DNA of 64,000 nucleotides, taken from the NCBI RefSeq assembly GCF_001735715.1, contig NZ_CP017259.1, positions 1,609,501 to 1,673,500 of the forward strand. Direction: 5' to 3'. The DNA comes from Formosa sp. Hel3_A1_48. GTDB lineage: Bacteria > Bacteroidota > Bacteroidia > Flavobacteriales > Flavobacteriaceae. Of the stretch, positions 47,765 to 57,102 are shown piece after piece. Numbering within the stretch: position 1 is the first letter of the stretch; every line of letters begins with the position of its first letter. The position numbers and the translations under genes are program-made. The notes below the pieces were generated by a model. The model was not told the origin of the DNA and searched no databases. It saw nothing but the letters and a program-made list of their open reading frames with translations.

Positions 47765-48241
47765 ATGAAAAAACTGTTTTTATTATTTACATCTTTAGCT
47801 CTAGTTTCTTTTACTTCTTGTAAGGAAAATGCATCGGAAAAAATAAATCAAGAAAATGTTACCAAAGCGGCCGAACGCGATGCGCAAACTATTGTTTATC
47901 CTTCAGTTACTTTTGATAAGGTAGCGCATGATTTTGGTGAAATTCAAAACGGAACACCTGTTGAGACTGTGTTTACTTATACAAATTCTGGTCAATCTCC
48001 ACTTGTTGTTACTGATATTAAAAGTACTTGTGGATGTACTGTGCCTCAGGGGTGGAGTAGAGAGCCACTAGCTCCGGGCGCTTCTTCTCAGTTTACAGTA
48101 AAGTTCAATGGTAAAGGAGCAAACAAGGTGTCTAAAACTATTACTCTTACAACAAATACTGAAAGTGGTAGAGAGCAAGTCCGTATTTCAGCTTTTATTG
48201 TACCTGATCCAAACGCAGCTCCAGTAGTCAAAACTCAATAA
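47765..48241 (+). CDS. DUF1573 lipoprotein
   Basis: 158 residues. Lipoprotein signal LFLLFTSLALVSFTS followed by Cys19 (SCKENASEK). The mature part is an immunoglobulin-like DUF1573 domain: VAHDFGEIQNGTPVETVFTY, NSGQSPLVVTDIKSTCGCTVP (with the conserved CGC), and FTVKFNGKGANK. The family is common in Bacteroidota envelopes, but its function is unknown. It sits between nusB and yajC, so it may be co-expressed with the export machinery. Confidence 0.9.
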   Translation: MKKLFLLFTSLALVSFTSCKENASEKINQENVTKAAERDAQTIVYPSVTFDKVAHDFGEIQNGTPVETVFTYTNSGQSPLVVTDIKSTCGCTVPQGWSREPLAPGASSQFTVKFNGKGANKVSKTITLTTNTESGREQVRISAFIVPDPNAAPVVKTQ

Positions 48242-48262
48242 CCAAATTAAAGAAAAACACTT

Positions 48263-48550
48263 ATGGAAGGTCTAGGTAATTTTGCACCCTTTTTATTAAT
48301 GCTTGTGATTGTGTATTTCTTTATGATTGCACCCCAAATGAGGCGGGCCAAAAAAGAAAAACAATTTGCAGCAGCACTAAAAAAAGGCGACCGTGTTATC
48401 ACAAAATCAGGAATGTATGGAAAAGTAGCTGAACTCAACGACAAAGATGCCTCTTGTGTAATTGAAACACTAGCAGGTAAAATCAAGTTTGAGCGTTCTG
48501 CCATTTCTATGGAGCTATCACAGAAGTTAAATTCTTCTAAGAAAAAATAA
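48263..48550 (+). CDS. yajC: Preprotein translocase subunit YajC
   Basis: Small inner-membrane partner of SecDF in the SecYEG translocon. 95 residues (MEGLGNFAPFLLMLVIVYFF) with one N-terminal transmembrane helix, the signature APQMRRAKKEKQFAAALKKGDRVITKSGMYG-like segment (seen as PQMRRAKKEKQF and GDRVITKSGMYGKV), and a lysine-rich tail. It ends the nusB-DUF1573-yajC group before a bidirectional terminator; secDF is not here. Confidence 0.95.
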   Translation: MEGLGNFAPFLLMLVIVYFFMIAPQMRRAKKEKQFAAALKKGDRVITKSGMYGKVAELNDKDASCVIETLAGKIKFERSAISMELSQKLNSSKKK

Positions 48551-48566
48551 CTTCGCTATTGATTTA

Positions 48567-48598
48567 GAAAAAAAGCTGCCAATTGGCAGCTTTTTTTA
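48567..48598. terminator. Bidirectional terminator between yajC and pepT
   Basis: AAAAGCTGCCAA/TTGGCAGCTTTT is a perfect 24-base palindrome (48571-48594) with A-rich and T-rich flanks, so it can terminate both converging genes. The pepT stop codon (complement of 48596-48598) lies in its T tract. Confidence 0.9.
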
Positions 48599-49837
48599 TG
48601 CGTATTTTAACTGGGTTAACTCTGCAATTTTACAAATCACTTTTGTGGCACTCAGAATACTTTCCAAAGGTACATATTCGTAACGTCCATGGAAGTTGTG
48701 GCCTCCTGCAAAAATGTTTGGGCAAGGCAATCCCATGTAACTCAATTGAGAACCATCGGTTCCACCACGGATGGGTTTTATGAGCGGTTCTATTCCCAAG
48801 GATCTCATGGCTTGTTCGGCAATTTCAACACTGTGCATTACAGGTAAAACTTTTTCCTTCATGTTGAAATATTGGTCTTTGATTTCAACTTCAAAAGTGG
48901 CTTTGTCGTACTTTCTATCAAATGCTTCAACAAGTTGTTTTACGGTCGTTTTTCGAGCTTCAAAAAGTGTATAATCATGATCGCGTATGATATACTTTAA
49001 AATCGTTTTTTCTACTTTACCTTCCATATGGTGCAGGTGGTAAAATCCCTCGTATCCTTCAGTTTCTTCTGGTGTTTCGTTTTTAGGTAAACTGTCTATG
49101 AATTTTTGAGCGTAGTACATAGAGTTAACCATTTTTCCTTTCGCATAGCCAGGGTGTACTATTTTACCATGAATACGAACTTCGGCACTAGCAGCATTAA
49201 AATTTTCGTATTCGAGTTCACCAATTTGACTGCCGTCCATGGTATAAGCCCATTGTGCGCCAAACTTATTGACGTCAAATTTATGAGCACCTCTACCAAT
49301 TTCTTCATCTGGAGTAAACCCGACCTTTATGGAGCCATGTTTTATTTCGGGGTGTTGTACAAGATACTCCATAGCACTTACGATCTCACAGACCCCTGCC
49401 TTATCATCGGCGCCTAATAAGCTTGTTCCATCTGTAGTAATCAGTGTTTGTCCTTTATAGAGTAATAAATCTTCGAAATAATCAGGCGATAAAATGATGT
49501 TTTGCTCAGCGTTTAAAACAATAGCCTTTCCGTCATAATTTTCAATGACTTGGGGAGACACTTTTGCTGCGGTAAAATCTGGTGAAGTGTCAAAATGTGA
49601 AATAAATCCAATAGCAGGAACATCGTGGGCTACATTTGAAGGCAATGTGCCCATAACATAGGCATGCTCATCTATTGAAACATCAACTAACCCTATTCTT
49701 TTTAGTTCTTCTGCAAGTAGTCTGGCTAATGTCCATTGCTTTTCTGTGCTTGGAGTTGTTGTAGAATTTGGGTCACTTTCAGTATCTATTTTTACGTAAC
49801 TTAGAAAGCGGTTAAGAATTTTTTTTCTATCTAACAT
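48596..49837 (-). CDS. pepT: Peptidase T (tripeptide aminopeptidase)
   Basis: Cytosolic M20 dinuclear zinc enzyme that removes the N-terminal residue from tripeptides. 413 residues; metal and catalytic motifs are SHFDTSPDF (first zinc His and catalytic Asp), LLGADDKAGV (bridging Asp), DEEIGRGAHKFD (catalytic Glu pair), and the C-terminal GGTDGSQLSYMGLPCPNIFAGGHNFHG with the last His. A lid domain (about 210-320) is intact. The family usually has about 410 residues. Confidence 0.96.
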   Translation of the reverse strand: MLDRKKILNRFLSYVKIDTESDPNSTTTPSTEKQWTLARLLAEELKRIGLVDVSIDEHAYVMGTLPSNVAHDVPAIGFISHFDTSPDFTAAKVSPQVIENYDGKAIVLNAEQNIILSPDYFEDLLLYKGQTLITTDGTSLLGADDKAGVCEIVSAMEYLVQHPEIKHGSIKVGFTPDEEIGRGAHKFDVNKFGAQWAYTMDGSQIGELEYENFNAASAEVRIHGKIVHPGYAKGKMVNSMYYAQKFIDSLPKNETPEETEGYEGFYHLHHMEGKVEKTILKYIIRDHDYTLFEARKTTVKQLVEAFDRKYDKATFEVEIKDQYFNMKEKVLPVMHSVEIAEQAMRSLGIEPLIKPIRGGTDGSQLSYMGLPCPNIFAGGHNFHGRYEYVPLESILSATKVICKIAELTQLKYA

Positions 49838-49958
49838 TGGTCATAGGATTTATTCAAAAATAATTAACCTAAACATACAAGACAAATCTTAAGCTTCTTT
49901 TGTTTTGAGTCTTTTTTGTGTTCTTAAATTAATGTATTTTTGCAATCAAACCGTTGAC

Positions 49959-51002
49959 ATGTACAAGGCAGTTATTCGTTCTCTTCTTTTCAAATTTGAC
50001 CCTGAAACGGTACATTATTTCACCTTTGATTTTATTAAATTAATCTCTAAAGTTCCATTCGTTCCTAATTTACTACGCGGCATGTTCAAGGTAAAGCACT
50101 CTGATTTACAACGTGAGTTATTTGGCCTCAAGTTTGAAAACCCTGTTGGTCTTGCGGCTGGATTTGATAAAAATGCCGTCCTGTACAATGAGTTAGCCAA
50201 TTTTGGATTTGGATTTATAGAAATTGGAACAGTTACGCCAAAAGCCCAAGATGGCAACCCCAAGAAGCGGCTCTTTAGACTCAAAGAGGACAATGGTCTT
50301 ATCAATAGAATGGGCTTTAATAACGCAGGATTGGAGGCTGTAATCAAACAACTTAAAAGGAATAAAAAACAACTTATAATCGGCGGAAATATTGGGAAAA
50401 ACACAGCAACTTCCCCAGATCAATACACGGAGGATTACGCAACTTGCTTCAAGGCATTGCATCCTTATGTAGATTATTTTGTGCTTAACGTCAGTTGTCC
50501 AAATGTAGGAAGTCATGCTAAACTCAATGATAAAGAATACCTAGAAGAGCTTATTGCAGAAATGAAGCGCATCAATAGAACCTTCGAGCTTCAAAAACCT
50601 ATATTACTTAAAATTGCTCCAGATCTAAATACCAATCAACTCGATGAAATTATAGAACTGATTGTGCAAACAAACATCGCAGGTGTGATAGCCTCTAACA
50701 CATCCATTTCACGTTCCGAACTGAAGACTTCCAAGGAAGCTTTAGCAGCTATTGGCAATGGAGGCTTGAGCGGTAAACCGCTTAAATCCAAGAGCACAGA
50801 GGTAATTAGATATTTGTCTAAACAAAGCAACAAGGCGTTTCCAATAATTGGCGTTGGTGGAATTCATTCGGCTGAGGATGCTCTTGAGAAAATCGATGCT
50901 GGTGCGGATTTACTTCAAATCTACACTGGATTTGTTTATGAGGGCCCTGCACTTATCAAGCGCATTAATAGAGCGCTGCTCAAACGAACAAAATCAGTCT
51001 AA
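49959..51002 (+). CDS. pyrD: Dihydroorotate dehydrogenase (quinone), class 2
   Basis: Oxidises dihydroorotate to orotate in pyrimidine synthesis, feeding electrons to quinone at the membrane. I start it at the ATG at 49959 ([16 protein letters not shown], 347 residues); the upstream ATG at 49905 is rejected because a TATTTTTG box (49935-49942) lies inside it and class 2 PyrD proteins begin with this amphipathic helix. FMN/catalytic motifs: [37 protein letters not shown] (class 2 catalytic Ser region), and [13 protein letters not shown]. The LysE-type gene begins 2 bases after its stop. Confidence 0.96.
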   Translation: MYKAVIRSLLFKFDPETVHYFTFDFIKLISKVPFVPNLLRGMFKVKHSDLQRELFGLKFENPVGLAAGFDKNAVLYNELANFGFGFIEIGTVTPKAQDGNPKKRLFRLKEDNGLINRMGFNNAGLEAVIKQLKRNKKQLIIGGNIGKNTATSPDQYTEDYATCFKALHPYVDYFVLNVSCPNVGSHAKLNDKEYLEELIAEMKRINRTFELQKPILLKIAPDLNTNQLDEIIELIVQTNIAGVIASNTSISRSELKTSKEALAAIGNGGLSGKPLKSKSTEVIRYLSKQSNKAFPIIGVGGIHSAEDALEKIDAGADLLQIYTGFVYEGPALIKRINRALLKRTKSV

Positions 51003-51004
51003 TT

Positions 51005-51625
51005 TTGAACTTCGAGATTCTACTATCCTTTGTAATTGCTACAGCAACTTTAGCATTTTCACCTGGCCCAGATAATATTTTTGTACTCATCCAAAGTGCG
51101 GCTTATGGGAAAAAGTCTGGGATGGCAGTAGTTTGTGGTTTAATGTCTGGTTGTCTAATTCACACCACTTTGGTGGCTTTTGGGTTGTCTGCATTTATTC
51201 AGGCTAATGACGAAATATACCTAATACTGAAAGTTTTTGGTGCTGCTTATATGCTCTTTTTGGCGTTTAAAGTTTATAAATCAAAACAAAGTTTGAGTGC
51301 TTTATCCACTGTAGCTTCATCAAAAGATTTTATTCAATTATTTAAACAAGGATTTATAATGAATGTACTGAACCCAAAGGTCTCTATTTTCTTTTTAGCT
51401 TTTTTTCCTGCTTTTATTTTTAGTGATTCTGTTCCCCTTTTTAAACAGTTTTATGGCTTAGGATTTTTGTTTATCATTACTTCGTTCATTGTGTTTTCTT
51501 CTTTTGTGTTCTTGTCTGGTTTTTTCTCCAAATTAGTTTTTAATTCTCCAAAAAGAATAAAACTTTTGAACCGTTTGCAGTCAGGATTTTTTGTAGGAAT
51601 TGCATTGGTGATTTTAAAGGGATAG
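51005..51625 (+). CDS. LysE-family amino-acid exporter
   Basis: 206 residues with about six hydrophobic helices. It starts at TTG (MNFEILLSFVIATATLAFSPGP), 2 bases after the pyrD stop; no ATG fits the family's N terminus. The LysE/RhtB signature is the SPGPDNIFVLIQSAAYGKKSG loop after helix 1, and NVLNPKVSIFFLAFFPAF follows in the later half. It probably exports an amino acid or related metabolite; the specific substrate is not visible. It likely shares the pyrD transcript. Confidence 0.88.
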   Translation: MNFEILLSFVIATATLAFSPGPDNIFVLIQSAAYGKKSGMAVVCGLMSGCLIHTTLVAFGLSAFIQANDEIYLILKVFGAAYMLFLAFKVYKSKQSLSALSTVASSKDFIQLFKQGFIMNVLNPKVSIFFLAFFPAFIFSDSVPLFKQFYGLGFLFIITSFIVFSSFVFLSGFFSKLVFNSPKRIKLLNRLQSGFFVGIALVILKG

Positions 51626-51642
51626 ACAATTCCTCCGATTTT

Positions 51643-52620
51643 TTATTTGTACAATTTCAATAACTCGTTCTGTTCTTTGATGGCATTTATAAATTCTTCT
51701 TTCATTTTTTCAACGAGTTTTTTTACTGAAGGATTGTCTTGAATTGTGGTTACGCCCTGTCCAGCCGACCAAATGGTACTCCATGCTTTTGCTTCTTTTT
51801 CCATCGCATTGAGTTCGTTTCCAAAGTCAATTTTTTTGGTTCCGGATAGCATTTCTTCTGTAATGCCCATAGCTTCGAGACTTGGGCGAAGGAAGTTTGC
51901 AGAAACCCCAGAAATCGCTGCGGTATACACAATATCACTTGCACCAGAATTGATGATCATATTTCTATACTCTTCAGGTGCCTTGCTTTCTTTTGTATTG
52001 ATAAATCGTGTGCCCATATAAGCTAAATCTGCACCCATTTGCAAGGCTGAAGCAACATCTCTTCCATTGGAAATACAGCCTGAAAGCAGTATGGTCTTTT
52101 TGAAAAACTTTTTTATTTCAGCAACAAATGGCATTGGGTTTAATGTACCTGCGTGGCCACCAGCTCCTGCGGAAACCAAGATCAAGCCGTCTACGCCTGC
52201 TTCAGCTGCTTTTTCTGCATGTCGTTTTTTTATGACATCATGATAAACAAGACCTCCATAACTATGAACAGCTCCTACAAGTTGAGGTACTGCACCCAAT
52301 GAGGTAATGATTAAAGGGACTTTATGTTTGATGCAAACAGCCAAATCCGCTTGAACTCTTGGATTAGTCTGGTGAACAATAAGATTTACACCAAAAGGAG
52401 CAGGGGTTTGTCCTGTTTCTTTCTCAAAATGATCGAGTGCAGTTTTGATTTCAATAACCCATTCTTCAAACCCTTCTGTCGTTCGTTGATTAAGAGCTGG
52501 GAAGGTCCCAACAACACCGTTTTTACAGCATTCTATGACTAATTTAGGGCCAGATATCAAAAACATAGGGGCTGCTATAACTGGTATGTTAAGAGAATTT
52601 TGGAATTTTGGTTTGCTCAT
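51643..52620 (-). CDS. Nitronate-monooxygenase-like FMN protein
   Basis: 325 residues, TIM-barrel FMN enzyme of the 2-nitropropane-dioxygenase family: NIPVIAAPMFLISGPKLV at the N terminus, VDGLILVSAGAGGHAGTLNP (with the conserved GAGGHAG FMN loop), and GADLAYMGTRFINTKES. Members oxidise nitronates or act as enoyl-ACP reductase FabK-like enzymes. The HAG/GTRF pattern suits nitronate monooxygenase, but in Bacteroidota the true substrate is mostly unassigned. It is convergent with the LysE gene. Confidence 0.88.
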   Translation of the reverse strand: MSKPKFQNSLNIPVIAAPMFLISGPKLVIECCKNGVVGTFPALNQRTTEGFEEWVIEIKTALDHFEKETGQTPAPFGVNLIVHQTNPRVQADLAVCIKHKVPLIITSLGAVPQLVGAVHSYGGLVYHDVIKKRHAEKAAEAGVDGLILVSAGAGGHAGTLNPMPFVAEIKKFFKKTILLSGCISNGRDVASALQMGADLAYMGTRFINTKESKAPEEYRNMIINSGASDIVYTAAISGVSANFLRPSLEAMGITEEMLSGTKKIDFGNELNAMEKEAKAWSTIWSAGQGVTTIQDNPSVKKLVEKMKEEFINAIKEQNELLKLYK

Positions 52621-52877
52621 TTTTTTTGTTTTAAATATAATAATTAAAAAAACTACTGTTTGTGATTTTATGATAAATTTGATGTTATTCCTTAGATTCT
52701 ATTTTATTCTTGTTGTGTAGATTCTTTTTTCAGCATCATGAATATTTAAAAAACCCTATACTTTATTGAATATTTGCTAATTATAGTAAGTATGATTGCT
52801 AAATCAGCAATTTGTTTTATCTGTTATGCTTTAAGAAGATAGCTTTATTATCTTTACACCCAATTTAATAGATTCTC

Positions 52878-55454
52878 ATGGCAGTTCAACCTAAATTAGA
52901 GCGTTTCAAGAAAAATGTGTTATCAAAATTTCAGATATACAATAGTATATTCATGACACTTCCTTTTGACCAAATCACAAAGACAGGGGTCTTGCTTCCT
53001 TTGTTTCACGAAACTTGTGAAAAAGGTTATGCTGCTGGCGATAACCCTAGCGCTATTGTCGAGACGTTTTTTCAAAAGTATCAAGCACGACGTACTAAGA
53101 AAAGCCAAATCAAATTATTGTTTCGTTTTATTCAGTACATTGAGCGTCAGGTAGTTTTATTTGATGCCATTGAAGATGCTGCTTTTCCGGTCATCAATAA
53201 CATGGATGGGATTGGGACTTTACGCAGTTTGAAAGAGAAAGCATTTTCAGAAAATAAAATAGAAGAGCTAAAAGCGTACCTGGATGAGTTTAAGGTCCGT
53301 ATTGTTCTGACGGCACACCCCACTCAATTTTACCCTGGCTCAGTTTTAGGAATCATCACAGATCTAACCGAGGCGATTAAGGATAACGACTTGAGTCGAA
53401 TCAATAATTTACTTGCTCAACTAGGTAAAACCCCATTCTTTAAGCATAAGAAACCTACACCTTATGATGAAGCTGTAAACCTTATATGGTATTTAGAAAA
53501 CGTATTTTACGATTCTTTTGGATCTATTTTTGATTACATACAGCAAAATATTTACGACCACAAAATCATAAAAAATGAAATTATAAATATTGGGTTTTGG
53601 CCAGGCGGAGACCGTGATGGAAACCCATTTGTCCTTCCGGACACCACTTTGAAAGTCGCTGGGTTACTTCAAAAATCAATATTGAAAAATTACGCCAAGG
53701 ATTTAAAAAAACTTCGCAGAAAACTCACCTTTCGTGGGGTAGAAGACTCACTAAATGATTTGATAGCAAATGCATACAGTGCAATTGACAAGCCTGGAGC
53801 ATTTGACCTAGAAGCTTTTCTTAGCGAATTGAAAGAAGTTAGAAAAATTGTTAAGCGCGATCATCATTCTTTGTATTTAAGTGAAATTACGAGCTTGATC
53901 AATAAAATTCAACTTTTTGGACACCATTTTGCAACTTTGGATATACGCCAAGACAGTAGAATTCACCACAGCGTATTTTCAAAAATTGTTGAAAAATCTA
54001 AAGAAGCTAATAACAAAATCTTTCCAGAAAACTACAATGAGTTGTCTGAGGATCAACAAATTAATGTTCTCTCTGAACTAGATGCTGTACTTGATACTTC
54101 TATTTTTGAAGATGAATTAGTCAAAAACACACTTCAAACCATCAAGGTAGTCAAGGAGATTCAAAATACAAACGGAGAAAAAGGCGCACACCGCTATATC
54201 ATTAGTAACAATCAAACTGCCTTGAATGTGATGCAATTGTATGCCATGCTAAAACTGGTAGCATTTAACGATCGACTTTCAATCGACATAGTTCCGTTGT
54301 TTGAAACGGTTACAGATTTGGAGAATGCACCTAAAGTGATGGAGCAATTGTATACCAACAAAGCATACAAAGCGCACTTAAGATCTCGTGGGCAAAAGCA
54401 AACCATAATGTTAGGGTTTTCTGATGGGACTAAAGACGGCGGGTATTTTATGGCTAATTGGGCAATATTCAAGGCTAAAGAGGCATTGACACAAATATCA
54501 AAGCAATACAATATTGATGTTGTCTTTTTTGACGGGCGAGGTGGCCCTCCAGCCCGAGGCGGCGGAAAAACGCATCAGTTTTATGCTTCTCTTGGCCCAA
54601 CTATTGAGGACAAAGAAGTTCAGCTTACGATTCAAGGGCAAACTATAAGCTCTAATTTTGGAACTCCAGATTCCTCAAAATATAATTTAGAACAATTGAT
54701 AAGCTCTGGGCTATCCAATAGTTTAGGTTCGGAAAACAAAGGCTTTTCCGATGAAGACCGTGCAACTATGGATGAGTTAGCAACCTTGAGCTATAAAGCT
54801 TATCAAGACTTCAAAGGGCATCCCAAGTTTATTCCATATCTAGAGCGTATCAGTACATTAAAATACTATGCCAAAGCCAACATTGGGAGTCGCCCCTCAA
54901 AGCGATCAAAATCAGACCGCTTGATTTTTTCTGATCTAAGAGCAATACCTTTTGTAGGCTCTTGGAGTCAGTTGAAGCAAAATGTTCCAGGATTTTTTGG
55001 GGTTGGAACTGCTATTCGTTCTTTTGAAGATCGAGGAGAGCTGGAAAAGGTCATTGCTTTGTACAACAACTCTAGTTTCTTTAAAACCCTTCTTGAGAAC
55101 AGTATGATGTCTCTGAGTAAATCGTTTTTTGCACTTACAAAATATATGGCCGAAGATGAAGAGTTTGGTCCATTTTGGAATATAATTTACAGTGAGTATG
55201 AGTTAAGCTTACGCTTGTTGTTAAAAGTTACTGGCTGCAAAGAGTTAATGGAAAATGAACCAAGTGGAAAAGCTTCAATAGAGGTTCGTGAGTCTATTGT
55301 GCTGCCCTTAGTAACGATACAGCAATATGCGCTAAGAAAGATTCAGCAGCTACAAAAACAAAAAACCATCGATAAGGAGCAAATTGAGGTGTTTGAAAAG
55401 ATTGTGACGCGTACGCTGTATGGCATCATCAATGCGAGTAGAAACTCTGCCTAA
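52878..55454 (+). CDS. ppc: Phosphoenolpyruvate carboxylase, divergent Bacteroidota type
   Basis: Fixes bicarbonate onto PEP to give oxaloacetate (anaplerosis). 858 residues, close to the usual 880. Conserved motifs are VLTAHPTQFYPG (H147; E. coli has TAHPTE), GFWPGGDRDGNPFVL, IMLGFSDGTKDGGYF, FFDGRGGPPARGGGKTH (D552 where E. coli has His), NIGSRPSKRSKSDRL and LRAIPFVGSW, and a C-terminal INASRNSA in place of the usual RNTG. The LRVTEQGE segment of E. coli appears as VQLTIQGQ. The fold and key arginines are intact, so it is probably active, but kinetics may differ. A TATCTTTA box lies at 52849-52856. A rho-independent terminator follows. Confidence 0.93.
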   Translation: MAVQPKLERFKKNVLSKFQIYNSIFMTLPFDQITKTGVLLPLFHETCEKGYAAGDNPSAIVETFFQKYQARRTKKSQIKLLFRFIQYIERQVVLFDAIEDAAFPVINNMDGIGTLRSLKEKAFSENKIEELKAYLDEFKVRIVLTAHPTQFYPGSVLGIITDLTEAIKDNDLSRINNLLAQLGKTPFFKHKKPTPYDEAVNLIWYLENVFYDSFGSIFDYIQQNIYDHKIIKNEIINIGFWPGGDRDGNPFVLPDTTLKVAGLLQKSILKNYAKDLKKLRRKLTFRGVEDSLNDLIANAYSAIDKPGAFDLEAFLSELKEVRKIVKRDHHSLYLSEITSLINKIQLFGHHFATLDIRQDSRIHHSVFSKIVEKSKEANNKIFPENYNELSEDQQINVLSELDAVLDTSIFEDELVKNTLQTIKVVKEIQNTNGEKGAHRYIISNNQTALNVMQLYAMLKLVAFNDRLSIDIVPLFETVTDLENAPKVMEQLYTNKAYKAHLRSRGQKQTIMLGFSDGTKDGGYFMANWAIFKAKEALTQISKQYNIDVVFFDGRGGPPARGGGKTHQFYASLGPTIEDKEVQLTIQGQTISSNFGTPDSSKYNLEQLISSGLSNSLGSENKGFSDEDRATMDELATLSYKAYQDFKGHPKFIPYLERISTLKYYAKANIGSRPSKRSKSDRLIFSDLRAIPFVGSWSQLKQNVPGFFGVGTAIRSFEDRGELEKVIALYNNSSFFKTLLENSMMSLSKSFFALTKYMAEDEEFGPFWNIIYSEYELSLRLLLKVTGCKELMENEPSGKASIEVRESIVLPLVTIQQYALRKIQQLQKQKTIDKEQIEVFEKIVTRTLYGIINASRNSA

Positions 55455-55462
55455 CAAAACAT

Positions 55463-55494
55463 AACCCTAAAGCATTTTGCTTTAGGGTTTTTTC
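55463..55494 (+). terminator. ppc terminator
   Basis: Stem AACCCTAAAGCA (55463-55474) / TGCTTTAGGGTT (55478-55489) with a TTT loop and trailing T residues. Confidence 0.9.
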
Positions 55495-55598
55495 TTTCTG
55501 AATAAGTCTTCAATAAGAATCAAATTGGTATTTATCAAAACCTACTATGGGTATATTGTGTATGACCTCATTTACTTTGGTGTATACAGTACGCAACG

Positions 55599-55636
55599 AA
55601 AAAAGCCCCTAAGTACGAATACCTAAGGACTTTTTA
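55599..55636 (-). terminator. Terminator of the BBP2-type porin gene
   Basis: On the minus strand a 15-bp imperfect stem (AAAAGTCCTTAGGTA with TACTTAGGGGCTTTT, several G-T pairs) and an ATTCG-type loop, followed by T residues, about 30 bases after the stop codon. Confidence 0.75.
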
Positions 55637-55665
55637 ATCACAAACAAAAAAATGTTTTTAATGTC

Positions 55666-56658
55666 TTAGAAGCTGTAGATCGCGGCAACAGTGAAAACTG
55701 TAGCATCTTTTTCTGATGGCAATCCTTCGATAGCATAATCATCAGAGCTGTCAAATCTTAATTCAGAAATCAGTGTAAAATTATCGTCCAACTTTGTGTT
55801 AGCAGTTAGCGTTATTGCAGTTACATCTGTGTCTCCATCAGCTTCACTTAGTGTAGTGAAAAATTCTGGTCTAACTCCTAATGCAAACTTATCAGAAAAA
55901 GAATTTTCTAAATAAAGTGCAAGACCTTGGTAACCTGATTCGCTATCGTCAGAATACGCATAGGCAGCGTTAACTCCAACATAAAATGAATCAGTTAAAT
56001 CAAATCCACCAGTGTAATCTAAAAATAAGTTATCGGATGTTGAACTTTCATCAACTGTTCCGTAGATAAAGTTTAGGTATTGACCTTTGTATCCAATTTG
56101 AGCTCCAAACTGTGTGTCTCCTGTACTACTAGCATCATCACTTGTAATTGCATGTCCGTTAGTTACAGCAAATAATAATGATAAATCTTCAGAAACTGCG
56201 TAGTCTAATTTAACACCAGTGTGCGAAAACGGTCCAGCATTAAATAAATAAGATACAGAGTAGTTAAAGTTAGAAGCAGGTGAGATAACTTCGTAACCAA
56301 GGAAAGTGTTGAACTGACCTGCAGTAATAGTTACAGACTCACTCAAGTTGTAATAAGCGTATAACTGGTTAATCGCACCAGCCATGTTAGCGTCATCAGC
56401 TCTTGGACCAAAAGCGATATCAGCTACAACTCCAGACTTTGCGCCGTCATAAGAAAATACGGTGTTTGCCATACCTAATCCAAATCCGTTAGCATTATCA
56501 GGGTTAGCAATAAGTACTCCAGGTGCTCCAGCCCCGTCAACGGAATTTACTGTGCCATAAACATCAACAGATCCTGAAATAGAAAGTTTTGGTGCTTCGT
56601 CCTGTGCGGAAATTGCAAAAGTGCATGCAATCGTTAATAATGTAAAAATCTTTTTCAT
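55666..56658 (-). CDS. Outer-membrane beta-barrel porin (BBP2/OmpL-like)
   Basis: 330 residues. Signal peptide (IFTLLTIACTFAISAQ), then a short linker and repeated amphipathic strands rich in Gly/Tyr/Asp, ending FTVAAIYSF with a terminal Phe expected for BamA insertion. Features such as LSISGSVDVYGTVNS, GAINQLYAYYNLSESVTITAGQFNTFLGYEVISPASNFNYS and the YKGQYLNFIYGTVDES stretch (given in part) fit the putative beta-barrel porin-2 family (PF07642). It is divergent from gltBD, and in related genomes I recall such porins near ammonium or glutamate genes. A good -33/-7 pair precedes it. Confidence 0.85.
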   Translation of the reverse strand: MKKIFTLLTIACTFAISAQDEAPKLSISGSVDVYGTVNSVDGAGAPGVLIANPDNANGFGLGMANTVFSYDGAKSGVVADIAFGPRADDANMAGAINQLYAYYNLSESVTITAGQFNTFLGYEVISPASNFNYSVSYLFNAGPFSHTGVKLDYAVSEDLSLLFAVTNGHAITSDDASSTGDTQFGAQIGYKGQYLNFIYGTVDESSTSDNLFLDYTGGFDLTDSFYVGVNAAYAYSDDSESGYQGLALYLENSFSDKFALGVRPEFFTTLSEADGDTDVTAITLTANTKLDDNFTLISELRFDSSDDYAIEGLPSEKDATVFTVAAIYSF

Positions 56659-56695
56659 AATAAATTAATTAATTAGTTTTTAGTGATTAATGGCC

Positions 56696-56727
56696 CAAAC
56701 ATAGCTTATAAAATCAATAACCCCCAA
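56696..56727 (-). promoter_or_regulatory. Promoter of the BBP2-type porin
   Basis: On the minus strand TTTG-like TTTTGG (TTG at 56727-56725) and TATGTTTG (56703-56696) with a 21-base gap. Predicted leader about 34 bases. Confidence 0.6.
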
Positions 56728-57102
56728 AAAAATAAGGTATATAAATAAATTTTTATGTACTTAATAAAAATAACCCCTAAAAATTTAGGGGTTTAATAAT
56801 AATATTTTGAAATATTGTGAAATATACATTGTTGTTTTGGGTATAAATTTGATTTTTTCAATTTTATAAGTGGATTTAAGTTTATTTAATTGGTCTTTTA
56901 TTTTAAAATGTCCATGCTTAAATTTCTTAAAAAAAAAGTGTTGATAATTCAACAAAAACCAAGGGGTCTTTATACTTAAAACACATTTTAAAGCGCCTAA
57001 ATTATCAAAATCATAATAATGCACAGGCCATTATTGTTGGTGCTATTATTGTCCTTATATTACATCACTATTTTGATTAAAATCATATTTTAAAATAAGC
57101 TT
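56728..57102. other. AT-rich region upstream of gltB
   Basis: About 375 bases (444 counting the porin leader) with no gene I can support. A small minus-strand frame exists at 56785-57024, but it is unusually rich in Lys, Phe and Ile and resembles nothing. A weak palindrome AACCCCTAA/TTAGGGGTT lies at 56772-56793. No clear -33/-7 promoter for gltB is visible. Confidence 0.7.

Noticed and set aside
49905-49958. Longer pyrD from an upstream ATG
   Set aside because: A TATTTTTG box lies in the extension, and class 2 PyrD starts with the helix at 49959.
52795-52811. ATTGCT/AGCAAT hairpin upstream of ppc
   Set aside because: Only a six-pair stem with no strong T tail; such hairpins are expected by chance in AT-rich spacers.
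56785-57024. 79-residue minus-strand frame upstream of gltB
   Set aside because: Its composition is what AT-rich non-coding DNA gives by chance (Lys, Phe, Ile, Tyr runs), it resembles nothing, and its end runs through a palindrome. I do not call it a gene.
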